Assembly: GCF_011392125.1 (NCBI RefSeq)
Contig: NZ_JAAJBU010000004.1
Span: 186,001-250,000 of the forward strand
Source: Flavobacterium lotistagni
Lineage (GTDB): Bacteria > Bacteroidota > Bacteroidia > Flavobacteriales > Flavobacteriaceae
Reading direction: 5' to 3'
Length of the DNA: 64,000 nt
Positions 8,174 through 18,118 of this stretch are shown in pieces (position 1 is the first letter of the stretch; every line of letters starts with the position of its first letter). The notes below the pieces were generated by a model. That model was given only the letters and a program-made list of their open reading frames with translations. It did not search any database and was not told the DNA's origin. Made by a program: the position numbers and the translations under genes.

Positions 8174-10627
8174 ATGTCGGATTTCAAATACAGCTTGCTT
8201 CTACTCTTTTTTCCGTTATTTCTTTTAGCTCAAAAACCTGAGGGTCGAAAAATCAAAATATCAGGAACCATCATTGAGAAAACTACTAAACAACCGCTAG
8301 AATACGCTACAATTACTTTCACCAATACCAAGAACCCGAAAATCATTGGTGGCGGAATCACCAACAATAAAGGCGAGTTCGATATCGCATTAAGCCCGGG
8401 CAATTATTCGGCAAAAGCAGAATTCATTTCGTTCAAACCGTTTGTTATTGCGGCCAAAGATTATCAAGAAAACACATCGCTAGGCGTGATTTCGCTCGAT
8501 GAAGATTTTACCCAACTCAAAGCCGTAGAAGTGCGTGCGCAAACTACCAGCATTGATATCAAACTCGATAAAAAAGTCTACAGCGTAGGCCAGGATTTAA
8601 TGGTCAAAGGCGGAACGGTGAGCGATGTTTTAGACAATATTCCTTCAGTTAGCGTCGATGCCGACGGAACCGTCAACCTGCGCGGCAACAGCAACGTGAG
8701 GATTCTGATTGATGGCAAGCCTTCCAATTCTGTCAATATTACCGAAGCTTTAAGGCAAATTCCGGCCGATGCTATCGATAAAGTAGAAGTCGTGACCAAC
8801 CCATCAGCGCGTTATGATGCGGAAGGTGGCGGCGGCATTCTGAACATTATCCTCAAACGCGGCAAGAACCAAGGCATCAACGGCAGCGTAATCGTTTCGG
8901 CAGGTTCGCCTGAAAATACTGGTGCTTCGGGCAACTTCAACATCAAAAGCAAGGAATCGAATTTTTTTGGTTCGCTCGGTTACAACAAAAGCAACAGCCC
9001 GGGAAATACCAAAATTGACCAAACCAATTATGATTCCGCCGGCAATTTCGTTTCTTACATCGAAGAACGACGCAACAACGACAGAGCGCGTGAAGGTTTC
9101 AACACCAATTTTGGCATCGAACTGTATTTAGACAAAACTTCGTCTTGGACCAATGCACTTTCGATTCGCAAAAACAAAGGCGGTAATCCTGAAGACGTGT
9201 TTTATTCAATTTATTCCAACAATCCGTTCGAGCTGCGCCAACGTTATAACGACTTGTACCGCTCGAGCCAAGACATAGAATACACGACCAACTTCATCAA
9301 GAAATTCAAACGCGACGGACACAAATTCACCATCGATGGCGCTTTTTCAGTGAACCGCGACAATGAAACTTCGAACATTTACGGCAACGGAATTCTGCCG
9401 ACTCCGAGATTCATTTCTTCGGAAAAAACCAGCAATAACCAAAAACAAAGCAGAAATCTGATCCAATCCGATTATGTGTTGCCGTTCAAGAAAAACAGTC
9501 AATTGGAACTGGGTTTCAGAGGCAGTTACCTCACTTTGCGTTCTGATTATAATGTAGCCGAAGACCGAACCAACAGCGGTATTTTTACAGATAATCCGTT
9601 ATTCACCAACAACTTCGAATACAAGGAAAATATCAATGCGGCTTACGTTCAATTGGGAACCAAAATCAAGAAATTCTCAATACTCGGCGGTTTGCGTTTT
9701 GAAGACTCGAATATCGAAATCAACCAACTTGCTACAGCAGATTACAACACCAAGAAATACAACAACTTCTTCCCTAGCCTTTTCCTGACCTACGAAATCA
9801 GTGAAACCACTAATATTTCTTTAAACTATAGCAGAAGAATCAACCGTCCGCGCGATCGTTTCATTAATCCGTTTTCGTCTTATTCTAGCAATACCAGCTT
9901 GTTTTTAGGAAACCCTGATTTAGATCCGGCGCTGAGTGATGCTTACGATTTGGGCTTTTTAAAGAAATGGAAGAAACTCACCTTAAATACTTCGCTTTAC
10001 GTCAACCACACTACTGATTCGTTTCAGTTCATCGCCAAAGAACGCGGCGATGAGATTGATGGCATTCCGGTAATTATCAGAACGCCGTTCAACTTAGCAA
10101 CCGACAACAAATTCGGTTTCGAGTTCACACTGAATTACACGCCTTTCAAATGGTGGCGACTCAACGGAAACTTCAACTATTTCAGCAATAAAACCGACGG
10201 AAGTTATACTTACACCAAAATCAACGGCGCTATCGAAACTGTAGATTTTTATTTTAATTCGTCTACTTGGTTCACGCGATTGACTTCCAAAATCACTTTG
10301 CCTTACAAGATTGATTTTCAAACCAACGGCACCTACAACGCCGAGCAGAAAACCGCACAAGGCCGCAACAAAGCCAACGCGAGCATGAACTTAGGTTTGA
10401 GCAAAGATGTTTTAAAAGACAAAGGCACGATCGCATTCAACGTGAGCGATGTGTTCAATTCGCGGAAAAGACTTACAGAGCAAAATACGCCAACGGTGAA
10501 TTCAGACAGCCAAATGCAATGGCGCGAAAGACAAATCACTTTATCGTTTACTTACCGTTTCAACAAAGCCAAGAACGAGCGCGAGAAACAACCGAAGCGT
10601 TCCGATGATGGCGGTGAGGAATATTAG
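8174..10627 (+). CDS. TonB-dependent-receptor-like outer membrane beta-barrel protein
   Basis: The 817-residue product begins with a signal peptide (YSLLLLFFPLFLLA/Q). A carboxypeptidase-regulatory-like domain spans about residues 25-115, a plug domain follows with VSVDADGTVNLRGN and VEVVTNPSARYDAEG, and the remainder is a beta barrel of alternating aromatic strands ending in ITLSFTYRFN before a charged tail. The architecture matches the Bacteroidota outer membrane beta-barrel family (PF14905) related to TonB-dependent receptors. The typical TonB box is not obvious. No SusD partner is adjacent, so the cargo is unknown. The ATG at 8174 precedes the signal peptide directly; a GTG at 8123 would put 17 residues before it. 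Confidence 0.88.
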   Translation: MSDFKYSLLLLFFPLFLLAQKPEGRKIKISGTIIEKTTKQPLEYATITFTNTKNPKIIGGGITNNKGEFDIALSPGNYSAKAEFISFKPFVIAAKDYQENTSLGVISLDEDFTQLKAVEVRAQTTSIDIKLDKKVYSVGQDLMVKGGTVSDVLDNIPSVSVDADGTVNLRGNSNVRILIDGKPSNSVNITEALRQIPADAIDKVEVVTNPSARYDAEGGGGILNIILKRGKNQGINGSVIVSAGSPENTGASGNFNIKSKESNFFGSLGYNKSNSPGNTKIDQTNYDSAGNFVSYIEERRNNDRAREGFNTNFGIELYLDKTSSWTNALSIRKNKGGNPEDVFYSIYSNNPFELRQRYNDLYRSSQDIEYTTNFIKKFKRDGHKFTIDGAFSVNRDNETSNIYGNGILPTPRFISSEKTSNNQKQSRNLIQSDYVLPFKKNSQLELGFRGSYLTLRSDYNVAEDRTNSGIFTDNPLFTNNFEYKENINAAYVQLGTKIKKFSILGGLRFEDSNIEINQLATADYNTKKYNNFFPSLFLTYEISETTNISLNYSRRINRPRDRFINPFSSYSSNTSLFLGNPDLDPALSDAYDLGFLKKWKKLTLNTSLYVNHTTDSFQFIAKERGDEIDGIPVIIRTPFNLATDNKFGFEFTLNYTPFKWWRLNGNFNYFSNKTDGSYTYTKINGAIETVDFYFNSSTWFTRLTSKITLPYKIDFQTNGTYNAEQKTAQGRNKANASMNLGLSKDVLKDKGTIAFNVSDVFNSRKRLTEQNTPTVNSDSQMQWRERQITLSFTYRFNKAKNEREKQPKRSDDGGEEY

Positions 10628-10633
10628 ATTTTG

Positions 10634-10687
10634 GACCGCTGCGCTTTGAGACCGCTTCGCTGTAGGACTTTACGACCGCTGCGCTTT
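10634..10687. repeat. Intergenic repeats of GACCGCTGCGCTTT / GACCGCTTCGCTGTA
   Basis: Right after the receptor stop codon there are two copies of GACCGCTGCGCTTT (10634-10647 and 10674-10687) around GACCGCTTCGCTGTA (10649-10663). The 15-mer GACCGCTTCGCTGTA recurs exactly, inverted, at 13581-13595. There is no coding capacity. Confidence 0.7.
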
Positions 10688-10722
10688 AGGATTGTAGGAT
10701 TGTAAGACTATGAGACAGAAAT

Positions 10723-10757
10723 AAAAAAGGGAACCCGATCGTTGGTTCCCTTTTTTG
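10723..10757. terminator. Bidirectional terminator between receptor gene and small membrane protein gene
   Basis: A perfect 7-bp stem, GGGAACC (10729-10735) with GGTTCCC (10744-10750), is flanked by AAAAAA on the left and TTTTTT on the right, so it can stop transcription from both converging genes. Confidence 0.88.
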
Positions 10758-10768
10758 GTGCTCTAAAA

Positions 10769-10933
10769 TTAATTAGCAGCTTCTCTTTGTGCTTTTTTCG
10801 CTTTGTATCTTTCCCATAGCGCGCCGCCAACCCAATACTGGAGGAAGCCTACCAAGAAGAACATGAGCCAGAAGCCCATCGTCAAGATACAGAGGAACAA
10901 TAAAAAGCCCAAGTACTGTGAAAATTCAAACAT
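10769..10933 (-). CDS. Small membrane protein of 54 residues, unknown function
   Basis: The minus strand from ATG at 10931-10933 to TAA at 10769-10771 encodes 54 residues. It starts MFEFSQYLGFLLFLCIL, has one or two hydrophobic segments (residues 6-34), and ends in a charged ERYKAKKAQREAAN tail. Support for a real gene: an ATG start, a balanced membrane-protein composition with a positive-charge tail, and a strong terminator 12 bp after the stop. I believe similar short proteins occur in other flavobacteria but cannot verify this here. No function can be proposed. Confidence 0.7.
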   Translation of the reverse strand: MFEFSQYLGFLLFLCILTMGFWLMFFLVGFLQYWVGGALWERYKAKKAQREAAN

Positions 10934-11031
10934 GTTTTCCGGAATTTTTTGAATTATGAGCCAAAGGTAACTTTATTATTTTTTGTAGGCAATTAATTCC
11001 AAATCAATTTTTATAAAATCACATTTATCCT

Positions 11032-11039
11032 TACTTTTG
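11032..11039 (+). promoter_or_regulatory. Possible -7 box upstream of fumC
   Basis: TACTTTTG matches the TAnnTTTG consensus. If used, the fumC transcript would have a leader of about 210 nt holding both structured repeats at 11054-11109 and 11127-11219. No clear -33 TTG is seen at the right distance. Confidence 0.4.
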
Positions 11040-11053
11040 GGCTGGTTTTTAAG

Positions 11054-11109
11054 GAGCTGTTTCCGGCTTTTCGCAGTGCATGGCACTTTGCTTCAATCCG
11101 GGCTAGGGT
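11054..11109 (-). repeat. Dispersed hairpin repeat, short copy (minus orientation)
   Basis: Read on the minus strand it begins ACCCTAGCCCGGATTGAAGC, has an apical stem AGTGC/GCACT, and ends GCCGGAAACAGCTC, the same ends as the copies at 17174, 22273, 25173, 37577 and 54937. At 56 bp it is the shortest copy because the apical hairpin is small. Confidence 0.75.
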
Positions 11110-11126
11110 CCTGTATATCACCGGAA

Positions 11127-11219
11127 TCCCGCGTTAGGGGTTGGAGCATTTGTCTGAGCTCTTTGCACAATGCAATGGAGCAAAAGCGAGTGCGGAAGGC
11201 CCGGCCGAAGGCAACGCCC
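11127..11219 (+). repeat. Structured GC-rich element upstream of fumC, second repeat type
   Basis: A GC-rich block starting CGCGTTAGGGGTTGGAGC and ending GGCCGAAGGCAACGCCC. GCGTT and AACGC can pair as an outer stem, and GAGCTC..GGAGC plus TTGCACAATGCAA form inner pairs. It has no convincing coding capacity, although one frame stays open. It lies 36 bp before the fumC ATG and back to back with the copy at 11054-11109. Related elements are, from memory, common between genes in Bacteroidota. It may be a repeat or part of the fumC leader. Confidence 0.55.
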
Positions 11220-11254
11220 AAACATAGAACATATAACTTACAACATACAACAAA

Positions 11255-12652
11255 ATGGAATTCAGAATCGAGAAAGACACCATGGGCGAGGTAAAAGTAC
11301 CTGCCGACAAATATTGGGGCGCACAAACCGAACGCTCTAGAAACAATTTTAAAATCGGGCCATCGGCTTCTATGCCTAAGGAGATCATCGAAGGTTTTGC
11401 TTATTTAAAAAAGGCCGCCGCTTATGCCAACTGCGATTTGGGCGTATTGCCCACCGAAAAACGCGACGCGATTGCAGCAGTTTGCGACGAAATCTTGGCT
11501 GGAAAACTCGACGACCAATTCCCGCTCGTGATTTGGCAAACCGGATCAGGCACACAAAGCAACATGAACGTGAATGAAGTCGTTGCGAATCGTGCGCAAG
11601 TTTTGGCTGGTTTTAAAATCGGTGAAGGCGAAGCAGTAATTAAAGCCAATGACGATGTAAACAAATCACAATCTTCTAACGATACGTTCCCGACCGGAAT
11701 GCACATCGCAGCCTACAAAGCTGTAGTAGAAACGACAATTCCGGGTGTTGAAAAACTCCGCGATACTTTACAAGCCAAAGCTACCGAATTCAACAACGTA
11801 GTAAAAATCGGCCGCACACACTTAATGGATGCGACACCGCTTACTTTAGGGCAAGAACTTTCCGGTTATGTGGCGCAGTTGAATTATGGCATTAAGGCTT
11901 TGAAAAATACACTGTCACACTTGTCAGAACTTGCTTTGGGCGGAACTGCCGTAGGAACCGGGCTCAACACACCAGCCGGTTATGACATAAAAGTCGCTGA
12001 ATACATTGCAAAATTTACCAGTCATCCGTTCGTGACGGCGCCCAACAAATTTGAAGCTTTGGCCTCGCACGACGCGATTGTGGAAAGCCACGGTGCTTTG
12101 AAGCAACTAGCGGTTTCTTTGAATAAAATTGCAAACGATATCAGGATGTTGGCTTCCGGTCCACGTTCGGGAATTGGTGAAATTTTGATTCCTGAAAACG
12201 AGCCAGGTTCGTCAATCATGCCCGGAAAAGTCAACCCAACACAATGTGAAGCTTTGACTATGGTGTGCGCGCAAGTCATGGGTAACGACGTAGCGATTTC
12301 TGTTGGTGGCATGCAAGGGCATTACGAACTGAATGTTTTCAAACCGGTGATGGCAGCCAATTTCCTGCAATCAGCGCGACTATTAGGCGATGCTTGTTTG
12401 TCATTTGAAGAACACTGCGCGGTCGGTATCGAACCGAATTACAAACGAATCAAAGAATTGGTCGATAATTCGTTGATGCTTGTGACGGCTTTGAACACCA
12501 AGATTGGTTACTACAAATCGGCTGAGATTGCGCAAACCGCACATAAAAACGGAACTACTTTGAAAGAAGAAGCGGTTCGTTTGGGCTATGTTTCCGCTGA
12601 GGATTTTGATGTTTGGGTGAAAGCGGAAGATATGGTGGGAAGCTTGAAATAA
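11255..12652 (+). CDS. fumC: Fumarate hydratase, class II
   Basis: The 465-residue protein is a class II fumarase of the aspartase/fumarase superfamily, converting fumarate to malate in the TCA cycle without an iron-sulfur cluster. It shows the N-terminal [28 protein letters not shown]-type start, [13 protein letters not shown] near residue 98, [10 protein letters not shown] near 188 and the superfamily signature [15 protein letters not shown] near 317. Length is standard. The preceding 321 bp carry no gene (10934-11254) but hold a possible promoter box and two structured repeats. Confidence 0.97.
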   Translation: MEFRIEKDTMGEVKVPADKYWGAQTERSRNNFKIGPSASMPKEIIEGFAYLKKAAAYANCDLGVLPTEKRDAIAAVCDEILAGKLDDQFPLVIWQTGSGTQSNMNVNEVVANRAQVLAGFKIGEGEAVIKANDDVNKSQSSNDTFPTGMHIAAYKAVVETTIPGVEKLRDTLQAKATEFNNVVKIGRTHLMDATPLTLGQELSGYVAQLNYGIKALKNTLSHLSELALGGTAVGTGLNTPAGYDIKVAEYIAKFTSHPFVTAPNKFEALASHDAIVESHGALKQLAVSLNKIANDIRMLASGPRSGIGEILIPENEPGSSIMPGKVNPTQCEALTMVCAQVMGNDVAISVGGMQGHYELNVFKPVMAANFLQSARLLGDACLSFEEHCAVGIEPNYKRIKELVDNSLMLVTALNTKIGYYKSAEIAQTAHKNGTTLKEEAVRLGYVSAEDFDVWVKAEDMVGSLK

Positions 12653-12681
12653 TTAATAATGAATAATTAATAATGAATAAT
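12652..12681. repeat. Tandem AATTAATAATGAATA microrepeat
   Basis: Two copies of AATTAATAATGAATA follow the fumC stop directly. They are AT-only spacer sequence in front of the fumC terminator. Confidence 0.5.
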
Positions 12682-12682
12682 G

Positions 12683-12705
12683 GCCCCTTTTTGGGGCTTT
12701 TTTTT
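12683..12705 (+). terminator. fumC terminator
   Basis: GCCCC (12683-12687), a T5 loop, GGGGC (12693-12697), then eight T residues: a compact intrinsic terminator 30 bp after the fumC stop. Confidence 0.88.
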
Positions 12706-12816
12706 AACTTTAGTTAAAGGGTTAAATTTCAAGGCAATGGTTTTATTTTTCGTTTGTTTTTTATAATTTCAGTTTTACAATCTATTGATAGTTATTGGTT
12801 TGAAAACTCATTTGCT

Positions 12817-13533
12817 ATGAACGAGAATAAAGGAATAATCGAGAAAGAACTATTTAAAGAACGCAGCCGCTTTCAATCGGAAACGAATATTTTAGAAACC
12901 GTCAGCCGGATTCTGAACGAAAATGAAACGACCCGCGATGGCATTAAAAAAACACTTGAATCTAAAAGTTCAACAGATTCAAACGCTTTTAACGCTGATT
13001 TGTTGCAAACCGACAAAATTTACCACGTTTCGCAGATTCGTCGGGTTTGTATTGATTATCGCTTCAGGTTTTTAGACAGTGTGTTTTTCAAAGCCGGCAT
13101 TCCAGAAGAAGCCATTAGCAAAATCCACGCGCTGGAAAAGCAGCACCAAACCCAACTGCATGGCTTCAAGATTATGGCACCGAGCAAGGCATTCCAATTA
13201 TTGAGCTACGACGATCCGTTGCTCTTCGCTCCTATCGGAAATGATTACTATTATTTGATCCACCAATGGGGAAACGATATCAATCCGGTTAGGAAATGGC
13301 TCGTCAAACCGGTCGAAAGCCTGATGAGTTTTACTTGGTTTTGCCTTATCATTAGTTTGATAATTACTTTTCTGACACCGGAAACCAACCTGAGTAAAGC
13401 CGTTCCGATGGCTAGCATCATTATCTTTTTGTTTGCTTTCAAATCGGTAATAGCCGTGCTGATGTACGGTTTTTTTATGATGGGCAAGAATTTCAACGTC
13501 GCGATTTGGGACCGGCAATATTTCAATAACTAA
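12817..13533 (+). CDS. Hypothetical protein with two C-terminal membrane segments
   Basis: From the ATG at 12817 the product is 238 residues; an upstream TTG at 12754 would add 21 residues. Residues 1-140 are soluble and charged, with a middle part resembling a small alpha/beta domain (KIYHVSQIRRVCIDYRFRFL). Two hydrophobic helices follow near residues 168-187 and 195-220, and it ends with a short NVAIWDRQYFNN tail. I do not recognise a named family. The likely layout is a cytoplasmic N-terminal domain anchored by a C-terminal hairpin. It has its own terminator and stands alone between fumC and the IcmF gene, with which it converges. Confidence 0.75.
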   Translation: MNENKGIIEKELFKERSRFQSETNILETVSRILNENETTRDGIKKTLESKSSTDSNAFNADLLQTDKIYHVSQIRRVCIDYRFRFLDSVFFKAGIPEEAISKIHALEKQHQTQLHGFKIMAPSKAFQLLSYDDPLLFAPIGNDYYYLIHQWGNDINPVRKWLVKPVESLMSFTWFCLIISLIITFLTPETNLSKAVPMASIIIFLFAFKSVIAVLMYGFFMMGKNFNVAIWDRQYFNN

Positions 13534-13534
13534 A

Positions 13535-13569
13535 AAAACCGATAATGATAATTTACCGGTTTTTATAAA
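13535..13569 (+). terminator. Terminator after the 238-residue membrane protein gene
   Basis: AAAACCG (13535-13541) pairs with CGGTTTT (13557-13563) around an AT-rich loop, with flanking A and T runs, immediately after the stop codon. Confidence 0.72.
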
Positions 13570-13580
13570 TCTTACAGTCT

Positions 13581-13595
13581 TACAGCGAAGCGGTC
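13581..13595 (-). repeat. Inverted copy of the 15-mer GACCGCTTCGCTGTA
   Basis: The exact reverse complement of the 15-mer at 10649-10663. It lies in the 74-bp gap between two converging genes. Confidence 0.65.
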
Positions 13596-13607
13596 TTAAA
13601 TCCCAGC

Positions 13608-16600
13608 TTACATATTCCTTCTGTATTGTCCGCCCACTTCAAACAAGGCGCTGGTGATTTGCCCTAGCGAACAAACCTTGGTGGCTTCCATCAATTTCTC
13701 GAAAATGTTCTGGTTGTTGATAGCAGCTTCTTGGATAATGTTGAGCTGTTGTTCGACTTGGTCATGATAAGATTGATGCAATTGCTCAAGCATCGTAATC
13801 TGGTACTGCTTTTCTTCTTCGGTTGCGCGAATCACTTCAGCCGGAATCACCGTTGGCGAACCTTTCGAACTCAAGAAAGTATTCACGCCAATAATCGGAA
13901 ACTCGCCAGTGTGTTTCAAGGTTTCGTAATACAAACTTTCTTCCTGTATTTTCGAACGTTGGTACATCGTTTCCATCGCGCCGAGCACTCCGCCTCTTTC
14001 GGTAATGCGGTCGAATTCCTGCAATACGGCTTCCTCTACCAAATCTGTCAGTTCCTCAATAATAAACGAACCTTGGATTGGATTTTCATTTTTCGCCAAA
14101 CCTAATTCTTTATTGATAATGAGTTGGATAGCCATCGCACGACGAACGGATTCTTCAGTCGGCGTGGTAATCGCTTCGTCGTAGGCATTGGTGTGCAAAG
14201 AATTACAGTTGTCATAAATCGCATACAAAGCTTGCAAAGTGGTACGGATGTCGTTGAAGTCGATTTCCTGCGCGTGCAACGAACGACCTGAAGTTTGAAT
14301 ATGGTACTTCAACATTTGCGCTCTTTCGTTCGCTCCGTATTTGTTCTTCATTGCCTTGGCCCAAATTTTACGGGCCACTCGACCAATGACTGCATATTCC
14401 GGATCGATTCCGTTCGAGAAGAAAAACGACAAGTTTGGCCCGAAATCATTGATGTTCATGCCGCGACTTAGGTAATATTCTACGTAAGTGAAACCGTTGG
14501 CGAGTGTAAAAGCCAATTGCGTGATTGGGTTCGCTCCGGCTTCGGCAATATGGTAACCGGAAATAGAAACCGAATAGAAATTGCGAACATTCTTTTCGAT
14601 GAAATATTCCTGTACATCGCCCATCAAACGCAAAGCGAATTCAGTCGAGAAGATACAAGTGTTCTGCGCCTGGTCTTCTTTTAAAATATCGGCTTGCACC
14701 GTTCCGCGCACTTGTGAAAGTGTTTTGATTTTGATTTCGTTATAAACATCAGCCGGCAAAACCTGATCGCCGGTAACGCCCAAAAGCATCAAGCCCAAAC
14801 CGTTGTTTCCGTGGGGCAACTCGCCTTGGTACTGCGGGCGTTTGGTGCCTTTCTTTTTATAGATTTCGTTGATTTTTTCCTGAACTTCCGCTTCAAGATT
14901 GTGGGCTTTGATGTAATGCTCGCACTGTTGGTCAATCGCAGCGTTCATAAAGAAACCCAGAAGCATCGGCGCCGGGCCATTGATGGTCATACTCACTGAA
15001 GTCAATGGATGCACCAAATCAAATCCGGAGTACAATTTTTTGGCATCGTCGAGGCAACAGATAGAAACCCCGGCATTTCCGATTTTCCCGTAGATATCAG
15101 GACGAATATGCGGGTCATTTCCGTACAAAGTCACGCTATCAAAAGCAGTAGAAAGTCTTTTTGCTGGCATTCCGGCACTAACATAATGAAAACGCTTATT
15201 GGTTCTTTCCGGGCCACCTTCTCCGGCAAACATTCTCGACGGATCTTCACCTTCGCGCTTGAACGGATACAAACCAGAAGCAAATGGAAATTCGCCGGGC
15301 ACGTTTTCCTGCAAACACCAACGCAAAATGTCGCCCCAAGCTTGGTATTTCGGTAAGGCAACTTTGGGGATTTGTGAATGTGAAAGCGACTCGGTATGGG
15401 TAGCAATCTTGATTTCTTTGTCGCGGACTTTAAAAGAATAGATTGGATTTTTGTATTTGTTGACTTTGTCATCCCAAGTGAGGATGATTTCCCAGTTGTA
15501 TGGGTCGAGGTCCATTTTGACACGGTCGAATTCTTTGGTCAGCAAAGTAAGGAAATCTTTGTTTTGCTCAGTAATATTCAAGGATTCGTCTACAATACCA
15601 GACTTATCAAGTTTAGGCAATTTTTTGGCGACGGTTTCAATGGTTTTGAAAATCCCGTATAATTTCTGCGCGACTTGTTCTTGGCTTAAAGCGATTTCGT
15701 CGTATTTGCGGTTGTTCTCGGCAATTTCTGAAAGGTAACGCGTTCTATGTGGCGGAATCACGAAGATTTTCTCGCTCATTTCTCGCGTGATTTCAAATGT
15801 GGAATGTAAATCCGATTGTGTTTTCTCGTGGATTTTGTCCATCACGGCTTTGTAGAGCGTGTTCATGCCCGGATCGTTGAACTGAGACGCAATTGTACCG
15901 AATACCGGAAGCGTATCCAAATCGCTGTCCCAAAGTTGGTGGTTGCGTTGGTATTGCTTTTTCACATCGCGCAAAGCATCGAGCGCACCGCGTTTGTCGA
16001 ATTTGTTGATGGCAACCAAATCGGCGAAATCGAGCATGTCAATTTTTTCCAATTGCGTGGCGGCTCCGAATTCGGGTGTCATTACATACAATGAAACGTC
16101 TGAATGGTCCATGATTTCAGTGTCAGATTGACCGATTCCCGAAGTTTCCAGAACAATCAAATCATATTTTGCAGCTTTTAAAACCTGAATGGCTTCGGCT
16201 ACGTATTTGGACAATGCCAAATTAGATTGACGTGTGGCCAGCGAACGCATGTAAACCCGTGGGTTATTGATCGCGTTCATTCTGATTCTGTCACCAAGTA
16301 AGGCACCGCCGGTTTTTCTTTTAGACGGATCGACTGAAACGAGGCCTATGGTTTTCTCTGGAAAATCAATCAGGAAACGACGCACGAGTTCGTCTACTAA
16401 CGAGGATTTTCCAGCGCCTCCGGTTCCGGTGATTCCGAGTACCGGTGTTTTGCAGTCTTTATTTTTGCTGTGGATGATATCTAAAGTTTCTTTGGCAACT
16501 TCAGGGAAATTTTCTGCTGAAGAAATGACGCGCGCAATCGCCGTAGGATTTTTTTCTTCGAGATGATTGACTTCTCCGTTGAGCTTATCGCCTACCGCAA

Positions 16601-17033
16601 AGTCTGAGCGTTTGACCAAATCATTGATCATGCCTTGCAAGCCCATTGCGCGACCGTCATCAGGAGAATAGATGCGCTCGATGCCGTATTCGTGCAATTC
16701 AGAAATTTCAGAAGGTAAAATAACTCCGCCGCCGCCGCCAAAAATTTTGATATGCCCTGCTCCTTTTTCCTTGAGCAAATCGTACATGTATTTGAAATAT
16801 TCGTTGTGCCCGCCTTGGTAAGAAGTCATGGCAATCGCGTTGGCGTCTTCTTGAATGGCGGTGTTGACTACTTCTTCTACAGAGCGGTCGTGGCCCAAAT
16901 GAATCACTTCGACTCCGGTGGCTTGAATGATGCGTCGCATGATATTAATTGCGGCATCATGACCATCGAAAAGTGAGGCTGCCGTTACGATTCTGACTTT
17001 GTGTTGGGGAATGTAGGGTTGGGCTTGTTCCAT
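13608..17033 (-). CDS. icmF: IcmF: fused isobutyryl-CoA mutase with G-protein chaperone
   Basis: The 1141-residue protein has the full IcmF order. An N-terminal B12-binding domain (about residues 10-145) holds SLFDGHDAA, whose histidine ligates cobalt. A MeaB-like GTPase (about 195-420) has the P-loop [12 protein letters not shown]. The C-terminal mutase barrel holds [17 protein letters not shown] and [13 protein letters not shown]. Separate methylmalonyl-CoA mutases lack the internal G domain. IcmF interconverts isobutyryl- and butyryl-CoA, and some members accept isovaleryl/pivalyl-CoA. The built-in GTPase protects and reloads the cofactor. The ATG at 17031-17033 is chosen; a TTG at 17063 would add ten residues. 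It is a single-gene unit with adenosylcobalamin dependence. Confidence 0.93.
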   Translation of the reverse strand: MEQAQPYIPQHKVRIVTAASLFDGHDAAINIMRRIIQATGVEVIHLGHDRSVEEVVNTAIQEDANAIAMTSYQGGHNEYFKYMYDLLKEKGAGHIKIFGGGGGVILPSEISELHEYGIERIYSPDDGRAMGLQGMINDLVKRSDFAVGDKLNGEVNHLEEKNPTAIARVISSAENFPEVAKETLDIIHSKNKDCKTPVLGITGTGGAGKSSLVDELVRRFLIDFPEKTIGLVSVDPSKRKTGGALLGDRIRMNAINNPRVYMRSLATRQSNLALSKYVAEAIQVLKAAKYDLIVLETSGIGQSDTEIMDHSDVSLYVMTPEFGAATQLEKIDMLDFADLVAINKFDKRGALDALRDVKKQYQRNHQLWDSDLDTLPVFGTIASQFNDPGMNTLYKAVMDKIHEKTQSDLHSTFEITREMSEKIFVIPPHRTRYLSEIAENNRKYDEIALSQEQVAQKLYGIFKTIETVAKKLPKLDKSGIVDESLNITEQNKDFLTLLTKEFDRVKMDLDPYNWEIILTWDDKVNKYKNPIYSFKVRDKEIKIATHTESLSHSQIPKVALPKYQAWGDILRWCLQENVPGEFPFASGLYPFKREGEDPSRMFAGEGGPERTNKRFHYVSAGMPAKRLSTAFDSVTLYGNDPHIRPDIYGKIGNAGVSICCLDDAKKLYSGFDLVHPLTSVSMTINGPAPMLLGFFMNAAIDQQCEHYIKAHNLEAEVQEKINEIYKKKGTKRPQYQGELPHGNNGLGLMLLGVTGDQVLPADVYNEIKIKTLSQVRGTVQADILKEDQAQNTCIFSTEFALRLMGDVQEYFIEKNVRNFYSVSISGYHIAEAGANPITQLAFTLANGFTYVEYYLSRGMNINDFGPNLSFFFSNGIDPEYAVIGRVARKIWAKAMKNKYGANERAQMLKYHIQTSGRSLHAQEIDFNDIRTTLQALYAIYDNCNSLHTNAYDEAITTPTEESVRRAMAIQLIINKELGLAKNENPIQGSFIIEELTDLVEEAVLQEFDRITERGGVLGAMETMYQRSKIQEESLYYETLKHTGEFPIIGVNTFLSSKGSPTVIPAEVIRATEEEKQYQITMLEQLHQSYHDQVEQQLNIIQEAAINNQNIFEKLMEATKVCSLGQITSALFEVGGQYRRNM

Positions 17034-17173
17034 ATTGAGGGATTCTTTTTTAAACGCGTGCAATTTACAGAAATTCTTAAAAAATGCCTACCAAATCGGG
17101 CAAAACATAAAATTATAATAAAGCGGTTTTTGTAACTGAATTTAATGACTAGATTTGGACAAATTTTGAACCG

Positions 17174-17260
17174 GATAGCCCTAGCCCTGATGGCAGCGGC
17201 ATCCTTTTAAACCTACTAGGTTTAAAAGATATAGCGTACAGCAGGTTCCCGGCTTCTAAA
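17174..17260 (+). repeat. Dispersed hairpin repeat, copy with perfect 11-bp apical stem
   Basis: It begins GATAGCCCTAGCCCTGATGG, then AGCGGCATC, a perfect apical hairpin CTTTTAAACCT..AGGTTTAAAAG, then GATATAGCG and ends CCCGGCTTCT followed by A residues. It sits 10 bp upstream of the DUF4197 start, in the divergent gap with the IcmF gene. Confidence 0.85.
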
Positions 17261-17270
17261 AAATATAAAA

Positions 17271-17993
17271 ATGAAAAGAATCTTATGGTTTTTTTTACTA
17301 CTTCCGACTTTCGCAATGGCGCAAGATTGGCAGGATTTGCTGAACCAAGTGAAAGACAAACTCAACCAGGTCAATACCAGCGGAAGTGTTGATATTGCGG
17401 CCGGTTTGAAAGAAGCGCTCAACAACGGCATTACCAAACAAGTCATCAAACTGACCGCAACCGATGGTTTCTACAAGAACGAAATGGTCAAAATCGTGTT
17501 GCCGGATGAACTTAAAAAAGTGGATAAAACCTTGCGCAAACTCGGCATGAGCAAACTGGCCGACAGCGGTATCAAATCGTTAAACCGGGCTGCCGAAGAC
17601 GCTGTAAAAGAAGCTACTCCGATTTTTTTGAACGCAATTAAAAGCATGTCGTTCTCAGACGCGAAATCGATTTTAATGGGCAAAGAAACCGCTGCAACAG
17701 ATTATTTGAAAGGTACCACTTCGACTGCTTTGTACGCCAAATTTAGTCCTGTCGTACAGCAATCGATTGGAAAAGTGGGTGCTGATAAAATCTGGGCTTC
17801 GATTATTAAGAAATACAACTCAATACCAAAGGTTGCCAAAGTAAACCCGGACATTACCGATTATGTAACCAATAAAGCCATGGACGGAGTTTTCAAGATG
17901 GTTTCGGTAGAAGAAAAAGACATCCGCACGAATATCAAATCAAGAACCTCGGATCTTTTGAAAAAGGTTTTCGCGCTGCAAGACAAGAAATAA
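17271..17993 (+). CDS. DUF4197 family exported protein
   Basis: The 240-residue product has a clear signal peptide (ILWFFLLLPTFAMA/Q). The mature part matches the DUF4197 family by length and pattern: GLKEALNNGITKQVIKL early, FLNAIKSMSFSDAKSILMG in the middle, and ITDYVTNKAMDGVFKMV near the end. It is helical and probably periplasmic, since no lipobox or T9SS tail is seen. The family has no established function. It diverges from the IcmF gene, with a dispersed hairpin repeat ending about 10 bp before its ATG. Confidence 0.86.
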   Translation: MKRILWFFLLLPTFAMAQDWQDLLNQVKDKLNQVNTSGSVDIAAGLKEALNNGITKQVIKLTATDGFYKNEMVKIVLPDELKKVDKTLRKLGMSKLADSGIKSLNRAAEDAVKEATPIFLNAIKSMSFSDAKSILMGKETAATDYLKGTTSTALYAKFSPVVQQSIGKVGADKIWASIIKKYNSIPKVAKVNPDITDYVTNKAMDGVFKMVSVEEKDIRTNIKSRTSDLLKKVFALQDKK

Positions 17994-18118
17994 AAACTTA
18001 ACACTACTCAAACAAAGAAATAACAAAGCTTTAACTAGGAAACTGGCACATTCGGCGGACATTTGTAGGGTAATAAAAAAGGTTTTTATTATTTTGGTTT
18101 AGAGTTAGTTTAATAAGA

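Noticed and set aside
8174-10627. SusC/SusD polysaccharide utilisation locus
   Set aside because: There is no SusD gene or glycan-degrading enzyme next to the receptor, and the barrel is of the PF14905 type, not SusC.
11037-11294. Plus-strand open frame of 85 codons before fumC
   Set aside because: It runs through two structured intergenic repeats and into the start of fumC in another frame; composition is not protein-like.
13731-16976. Several plus-strand open frames within the IcmF gene
   Set aside because: They are antisense to a full-length, highly conserved mutase and have no recognisable protein features.
17174-17260. Hairpin upstream of the DUF4197 gene as an ordinary terminator or attenuator
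   Set aside because: It lies between divergent genes, lacks a proper T tract and matches the dispersed repeat family elsewhere, so a gene-specific signal is less likely.
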